From assembly GCF_031157315.1 (NCBI RefSeq), contig NZ_JAVIFU010000051.1, forward strand, positions 1 through 46,477: a stretch of DNA of 46,477 nt, written 5' to 3'. Below are positions 42,314 to 46,477 of this stretch, in pieces; within the stretch, counting starts at the first letter, position 1, and the number at the start of each line of letters is the position of its first letter. The notes below the pieces were generated by a model. The model saw only the letters and a list, made by a program, of their open reading frames with translations. It ran no database searches and was not told where the DNA came from. This stretch comes from Paenibacillus sp. LHD-38. Lineage in GTDB: Bacteria > Bacillota > Bacilli > Paenibacillales > Paenibacillaceae. Position numbers and translations under genes: made by a program.

Positions 42314-44165
42314 ACATTTAAAAGAGCCTTTTCAATATGCGAAGCCGCTTGATGGAAAAGAGGCAAAAGCTAAAGATCAGATGGCCGGAGGCCCTGCCAG
42401 AAGCAAGCCGCGGGCGAAGAATATGTCCGGAACGCTAAAGCAAATGTGGAATTATCTCATTGAATATAAAGGAAAATTAGCCGCAGTCATCATCATGGTG
42501 TTGTTAAGTTCCGCTTTTTCCTTGCTCGGTCCTTATTTGGCAGGCACGGCAATCGATCATTTTTTGATCAACCGTGACAGCGGTTTTATCGTATTTCTTA
42601 TTGGAATGGCGATCGTTTATGTGTTTCATTCTGTCACGATGTGGTTACAAAGCATATGGATGATAACGATATCACAGAAAACCGTATACCGTATGCGCGT
42701 TCAATTGTTTGAGCATTTGCACAGACTTCCGATACCTTATTTCAGCAAACGCCAGCATGGGGAGCTTATGAGCCGCGTGACGAATGATATTGAAAATGTC
42801 AGCGCATCTTTAAACAGCTCCGTTATTCAAGTGTTTTCAAGCATGCTTCTGCTAGTTGGAACGGTGAGCGTCATGCTGTCGCTTAGCCCGTTGTTGACTT
42901 TGCTGACATTTCTTGTTGTGCCGATTATGGTGCTGGGAATGAAATGGATAACGAAGCAAACGGGACGATTGTTCAAAGCGCAGCAGCGCAATCTTGGCGA
43001 TTTGAACGGCTATATTGAAGAGACGCTGTCTGGACAGCGCATCGTGAAGGCCTTTTCCCAGGAGCAGACGGTCATTGCTGCTTTCAAGGAGCGTAACGAA
43101 AGAATACGCGTTTCTGGCTTTTGGGCGCAGACGATTTCCGGCTTCATTCCCAAGCTGATGAATGCGCTCAACAATTTGAGCTTTGCCATTATAGCCGGGA
43201 TCGGCGCTATTTTTGTGCTGAATGATCAAATTACGGTAGGTACGATTATCATATTCGCGGAGTATTCGAGACAGTTTACTAGGCCGCTTAATGATCTCGC
43301 CAATCAGTGGAATACGCTGCTATCCGCGGTTGCCGGCGCAGAGCGTGTGTTTGATGTGTTAGGAGAGGACGAGGAACGGTCAGACGAGGGATCTGCAATA
43401 GAGCTTGGAGAGGTAAAGGGGAGCGTTATATTTGATCAAGTAACGTTCGCTTACGAAGGACGGGCATCTACGATTAACGATGTAAGTTTCGAATTAACCC
43501 CGGGAGAGACCGTCGCGCTAGTAGGACCTACCGGAGCGGGGAAAACAACGTTGATCCAGCTGTTATGCCGCTTTTATGATCCAAGCTCTGGCAGCATCCT
43601 GATCGATGGACACGATTCCCGCATGATCAAACGCGAAAATCTGCGCTCGCATATGGCATTTGTGCTGCAGGATCCTTTTTTGTTCGAAGGCACGATAAAT
43701 GAGAACATTCGTTACGGCAAGCTCGATGCAACGGATGCGGAGGTAGAAGAGGCTGCGAAGCTTGCTAATGCGCATTCGTTTATCACGCGTTTGAAATCCA
43801 GCTATAATACCGTGCTTAAGCCGGATGGCAGCGGGATCAGCCAAGGACAGAAGCAGTTGCTTGCGATTGCTAGAGCCATACTTGCCAATCCTTCCATACT
43901 AGTACTTGATGAAGCGACAAGCAGTATCGATACCGTTACGGAAATCAAAATCCAAGAGGCACTGCAGCGTCTCATGCAAGGCCGGACAAGCTTTGTTATC
44001 GCCCATCGACTGAACACCATCCAGCAGGCTGATCAAATTGTGGTCCTTCAGGATGGTGCCATTATTGAAAAAGGATCCCATTCACAGCTTTTGGCACATC
44101 AAGGCTTCTATAGTTCCTTGGTTAACGGACAGCTTAGGAATGGCATGTTGAACGAAACGAGCTAA
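42306..44165 (+). CDS. Heterodimeric ABC exporter subunit B (catalytic partner)
   Basis: 619 residues: about 55 N-terminal cytoplasmic residues rich in Lys, Ala and Pro, six membrane segments, then an ATPase domain with Walker A GPTGAGKTT, catalytic Glu536 (VLDEATSSID) and H-loop His567 (IAHRLN). Its signature motif is ISQGQ instead of LSGGQ, the complementary defect to subunit A, so one consensus and one degenerate ATP site form between the two. GTG at 42306 follows AGGAAGGTG and overlaps the upstream stop by 8 bp. Likely exports lipids, drugs or peptides (YfiC/BmrD-like); substrate unknown. Confidence 0.93.
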   Translation: MLKHLKEPFQYAKPLDGKEAKAKDQMAGGPARSKPRAKNMSGTLKQMWNYLIEYKGKLAAVIIMVLLSSAFSLLGPYLAGTAIDHFLINRDSGFIVFLIGMAIVYVFHSVTMWLQSIWMITISQKTVYRMRVQLFEHLHRLPIPYFSKRQHGELMSRVTNDIENVSASLNSSVIQVFSSMLLLVGTVSVMLSLSPLLTLLTFLVVPIMVLGMKWITKQTGRLFKAQQRNLGDLNGYIEETLSGQRIVKAFSQEQTVIAAFKERNERIRVSGFWAQTISGFIPKLMNALNNLSFAIIAGIGAIFVLNDQITVGTIIIFAEYSRQFTRPLNDLANQWNTLLSAVAGAERVFDVLGEDEERSDEGSAIELGEVKGSVIFDQVTFAYEGRASTINDVSFELTPGETVALVGPTGAGKTTLIQLLCRFYDPSSGSILIDGHDSRMIKRENLRSHMAFVLQDPFLFEGTINENIRYGKLDATDAEVEEAAKLANAHSFITRLKSSYNTVLKPDGSGISQGQKQLLAIARAILANPSILVLDEATSSIDTVTEIKIQEALQRLMQGRTSFVIAHRLNTIQQADQIVVLQDGAIIEKGSHSQLLAHQGFYSSLVNGQLRNGMLNETS

Positions 44166-44262
44166 TCGTATTGCAGCCATCATTTTAGTTAAACAGGAAC
44201 GGAAATTGCAACTATTTTTAGGGATTGAAAGTATAAGTAGGTATAACATGGAGGTGGGATGT

Positions 44263-44826
44263 ATGACTATTGCCCAGTGCGCCAACTGTGGAAAGGACAA
44301 CGATGTCGATCCGAACAGGTTAATGGTTATAGAATGCTCCGCATGTGGCTCGAAGCTCATCGAAGAGTCCGTTCCGTTTGAGATTGCGGAGGAGGAGCTT
44401 AAGACATCCTTGGACTTGAGTAAAGAAAAACCGTTAGAGGAAGTCGACATAAATAAATGGATCGGCAAAATTGGGGACCACGAGAAACAAACGAAGTACG
44501 TAGAAGAAGGGTTTTGGGCAAAGGTGAAGCGCCATGCAGCTAAAGTGCCGTTTGCTAAGGAGGTTGTGACGCTTTATTATTGCTCGGCTGATCCCAAAAC
44601 GCCGTTTTCAGCCAAGGCGACGGCAATTGGCGCCTTAGCTTACTGGATCTTGCCTTTGGACCTTATTCCTGACTTTCTGCCGGTAGCCGGCTTTGTTGAC
44701 GATGCAACGGCCGTGTTTATTGCTTACAAAGCGATCAGCGGTCAAATTACGGATGACCATCGTGAAAAGGCGGAGCAGTTTTTTGTATTAAATAAAGGTG
44801 TGAAGCTGATTAACCATCAGCAATAA
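44263..44826 (+). CDS. DUF1232 (YkvA-like) protein with N-terminal zinc ribbon
   Basis: 187 residues. N-terminal zinc ribbon (CANCGKDNDVDPNRLMVIECSACGSKL) is joined to a C-terminal DUF1232/YkvA domain (SAKATAIGALAYWILPLDLIPDFLPVAGFVDDATAVFIAYK), a small membrane-associated hairpin of unknown function. Residues about 70-110 are a charged linker. ATG at 44263 follows GGAGGTG at 6 nt; the ATG at 44206 has no site. It has its own terminator. Confidence 0.85.
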   Translation: MTIAQCANCGKDNDVDPNRLMVIECSACGSKLIEESVPFEIAEEELKTSLDLSKEKPLEEVDINKWIGKIGDHEKQTKYVEEGFWAKVKRHAAKVPFAKEVVTLYYCSADPKTPFSAKATAIGALAYWILPLDLIPDFLPVAGFVDDATAVFIAYKAISGQITDDHREKAEQFFVLNKGVKLINHQQ

Positions 44827-44842
44827 AATAGACGCAAGCAAG

Positions 44843-44887
44843 AAGGATGACCCTGCGAACTTATTCGCCTTGGAGTCATCCTTTTTC
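44843..44887. terminator. Terminator between the DUF1232 and glutaminase genes
   Basis: AAGGATGAC (44843-44851) and GTCATCCTT (44875-44883) form a 9-bp stem followed by T residues. Confidence 0.82.
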
Positions 44888-44907
44888 ATGTGCGGGGGAG
44901 TATGCAA

Positions 44908-45849
44908 TTAGAATAAACTCCAATCGAACTCACGCGATAAAGATTCCAGAAGCGCGACACCGGCAATGCTGTTTCCTTTCCGATTCAGTGAAGGGCCTAT
45001 CAATCCAATACCGTATCTCCCAGGCACCAGCGTTAAGATACCGCCGGATACGCCGCTTTTTGCAGGCAAACCGACTTGGATAGCAAACTCGCCAGACGCA
45101 TTGTACATTCCGCAAGTGATCATGAACGTTTTGGCGATTTGGACGTAACGACGGGGGATAAGTTCTTCTCCTGTAAGCGGGTTTTTGCCATTATGGGCAA
45201 GCACCAAAGCCATTTGAGCTAAATCCGTGCAGGTAACGCTAATGGAGCAATGCCGGAAATAAACGTCGAGAACATCCTCGACCGCACCTTGCAGCACGCC
45301 GTTGTCTTTTAGAAAATAAGCCATCGAACGATTTAAATTAGCGGTAGCGGATTCGGAACGGTAAACATCCAGATCGTAGTTAATAGATTGATTATTAGAA
45401 AGAAGCCGTATGAAATCAAGCACGCGATCGGATTTTTCTGCGGGATCCTTACCTGCAATTAAGGAAGAGATTGCAATCGCACCGGCATTGATAAGGGGAT
45501 TAAATGGGATGCCCGGCTGTACAAGCTCAAGCTTGAGCATGGAATTAAAATTGTCGCCGGTAGGCTCCATACCGACTTTGTCAAAAACAGCTTCTTCTCC
45601 GTTATCCATGAGCGCAAGAATGAGTGTGAAGACTTTAGAAATACTTTGCATGGTAAAAGATAGTTCTGTATCGCCAGCGGAAATGGAGTATCCTTTTGAA
45701 TTAATCAAGTGTATTCCCAATGCGCATATTGGCGATTTGGACAACTCAGGAATATATGAGGCTACCTTGCCATAGCTGCATTGTTGCCTGCTTGATTCCA
45801 CCCATTGCGGCAGAAGGGCCTCGATACGTGCGATTTCAGATAATGACAT
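44908..45849 (-). CDS. glsA: Glutaminase
   Basis: Hydrolyses glutamine to glutamate and ammonia; cytoplasmic. 313 residues of the serine-dependent beta-lactamase-like glutaminase family. The SxxK motif is at Ser69-Lys72 (MQSISKVF); PFNPLINAGAIA, RSESATANLNRSMAYFL and GLPAKSGVSGGI are typical. GGGAGGGG precedes the ATG at 45849. It acts against the glutamine synthetase at 17 kb. No GlnR box was found at this end. It lies 420 bp from the rRNA operon, divergent from it. Confidence 0.96.
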   Translation of the reverse strand: MSLSEIARIEALLPQWVESSRQQCSYGKVASYIPELSKSPICALGIHLINSKGYSISAGDTELSFTMQSISKVFTLILALMDNGEEAVFDKVGMEPTGDNFNSMLKLELVQPGIPFNPLINAGAIAISSLIAGKDPAEKSDRVLDFIRLLSNNQSINYDLDVYRSESATANLNRSMAYFLKDNGVLQGAVEDVLDVYFRHCSISVTCTDLAQMALVLAHNGKNPLTGEELIPRRYVQIAKTFMITCGMYNASGEFAIQVGLPAKSGVSGGILTLVPGRYGIGLIGPSLNRKGNSIAGVALLESLSREFDWSLF

Positions 45850-46036
45850 TTTGTTACCCCTCCCGTATAAGCTTTTAGAATGGATCGAATGATTTGTTAT
45901 ATTACTTATAATTTTATAACAACAGCCAAGCTAATATAAAGTCGTTTTACTGCTAGGTAGAGCAGATGAATAAGTGTGTATTTTGAAGCCCAAAATCACA
46001 AAAAACATGATTTAAAAAGTTTTTTTGAATAAACGC
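45850..46036. other. Divergent region between glutaminase and the rRNA operon
   Basis: AT-rich intergenic sequence. It must hold the glutaminase promoter (on the complement) and upstream activating A/T tracts of the rRNA promoter. No further gene is seen. Confidence 0.4.
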
Positions 46037-46066
46037 TTGACCAATTGGGCGGCAGCATGATATATT
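46037..46066 (+). promoter_or_regulatory. rRNA operon promoter
   Basis: TTGACC (46037-46042), an 18-nt spacer and TATATT (46061-46066). A/T-rich DNA (T and A tracts at 46010-46033) immediately upstream may act as an UP element. Confidence 0.65.
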
Positions 46067-46132
46067 CTAATTCCGGCCGAGAGAAACATGCGGACGACAA
46101 GCAAAACAAGCGTCACAAACGAAAGAAAAGAT

Positions 46133-46151
46133 TGCTCTTTGAAAACTGAAC
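46133..46151 (+). promoter_or_regulatory. boxA-type antitermination sequence of the rRNA leader
   Basis: TGCTCTTTGAAAACTGAAC resembles the conserved boxA-containing leader of bacilli rRNA operons. A hairpin with arms CATCGAC/GTCGATG (46239-46257) follows before the 16S gene and may belong to the processing stem. Confidence 0.7.
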
Positions 46152-46269
46152 AACGAGTAATAACTGCCTCGCAAATCCTTCGGGATAAGCGAAAAAGCGA
46201 TAAAAAGTAATGAGCATTTCAAACACATGAAGCTTTTCTCATCGACATCGCGTCGATGCGAAAACTTCC

Positions 46270-46477
<208 letters not shown>

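Overview
The window reads as the chromosome of an endospore-forming member of the Bacillota, most likely the Paenibacillaceae (Paenibacillus or Cohnella-like). Evidence: a T-box leader on thrS, a gamma-type small acid-soluble spore protein behind a sigma-F/G-type promoter, PrkA, SpoVR, a YhcN/YlaJ-type spore lipoprotein, an AbrB-family regulator, a GlnR/TnrA box and strong GGAGG ribosome binding sites. The assignment rests on gene content, not on a database search. No prophage, insertion sequence or CRISPR array is visible.

Layout. 1-5.4 kb: start of a leftward gene, T-box plus thrS, a 3D-domain cell-wall protein, a 42-residue spore protein, a soluble chemoreceptor and an unknown 127-aa protein. 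5.4-6.7 kb: leftward ammonium transporter. 7-9.7 kb: liaF-liaS-liaR envelope stress module. 9.8-14.4 kb: YugN-like protein, membrane-anchored HtrA protease and an OmpR-type two-component pair. 14.4-20 kb: ispH, DAHP synthase (leader with an 8-nt periodic repeat), glnA (GSI-beta type behind a GlnR box), serC. 20-24.1 kb: orphan PhoP-like regulator, trmL, AbrB-like regulator, a 30-aa membrane peptide, an aminotransferase and a PD-(D/E)XK-like protein. 24.3-31.7 kb: prkA, globin-coupled sensor, a circularly permuted ATP-grasp / alpha-E / transglutaminase operon, spore lipoprotein. 31.8-37.6 kb: erythromycin-esterase-like protein, Uma2 protein between two matching hairpins, spoVR (leftward), YceI protein, diguanylate cyclase (leftward). 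37.9-46.5 kb: GH51 arabinofuranosidase with an ArsR-like regulator, a heterodimeric ABC exporter, a zinc-ribbon/DUF1232 protein, glutaminase (leftward), and the promoter, leader and 5' end of an rRNA operon.

How parts work together. Nitrogen metabolism recurs: ammonium transporter, glutamine synthetase and glutaminase. Envelope stress recurs: LiaFSR, HtrA with an adjacent two-component system, and a YceI protein. HtrA and YceI share an upstream array of TTTAAG/TTTCAG hexamers at exactly 11-bp spacing, which suggests one OmpR-family regulator controls both. Sporulation functions (spore protein, PrkA, SpoVR, spore lipoprotein) are scattered through the window.

Strongest leads: the shared 11-bp-period operator, the octamer repeat that starts at the DAHP synthase transcription start, the GSI-beta glutamine synthetase under an apparent GlnR box, the ATP-grasp/alpha-E/transglutaminase operon, and the hairpin-flanked Uma2 gene. 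Several starts were moved downstream from the longest open frame because the ribosome binding site or promoter position required it; each case is stated in its entry.
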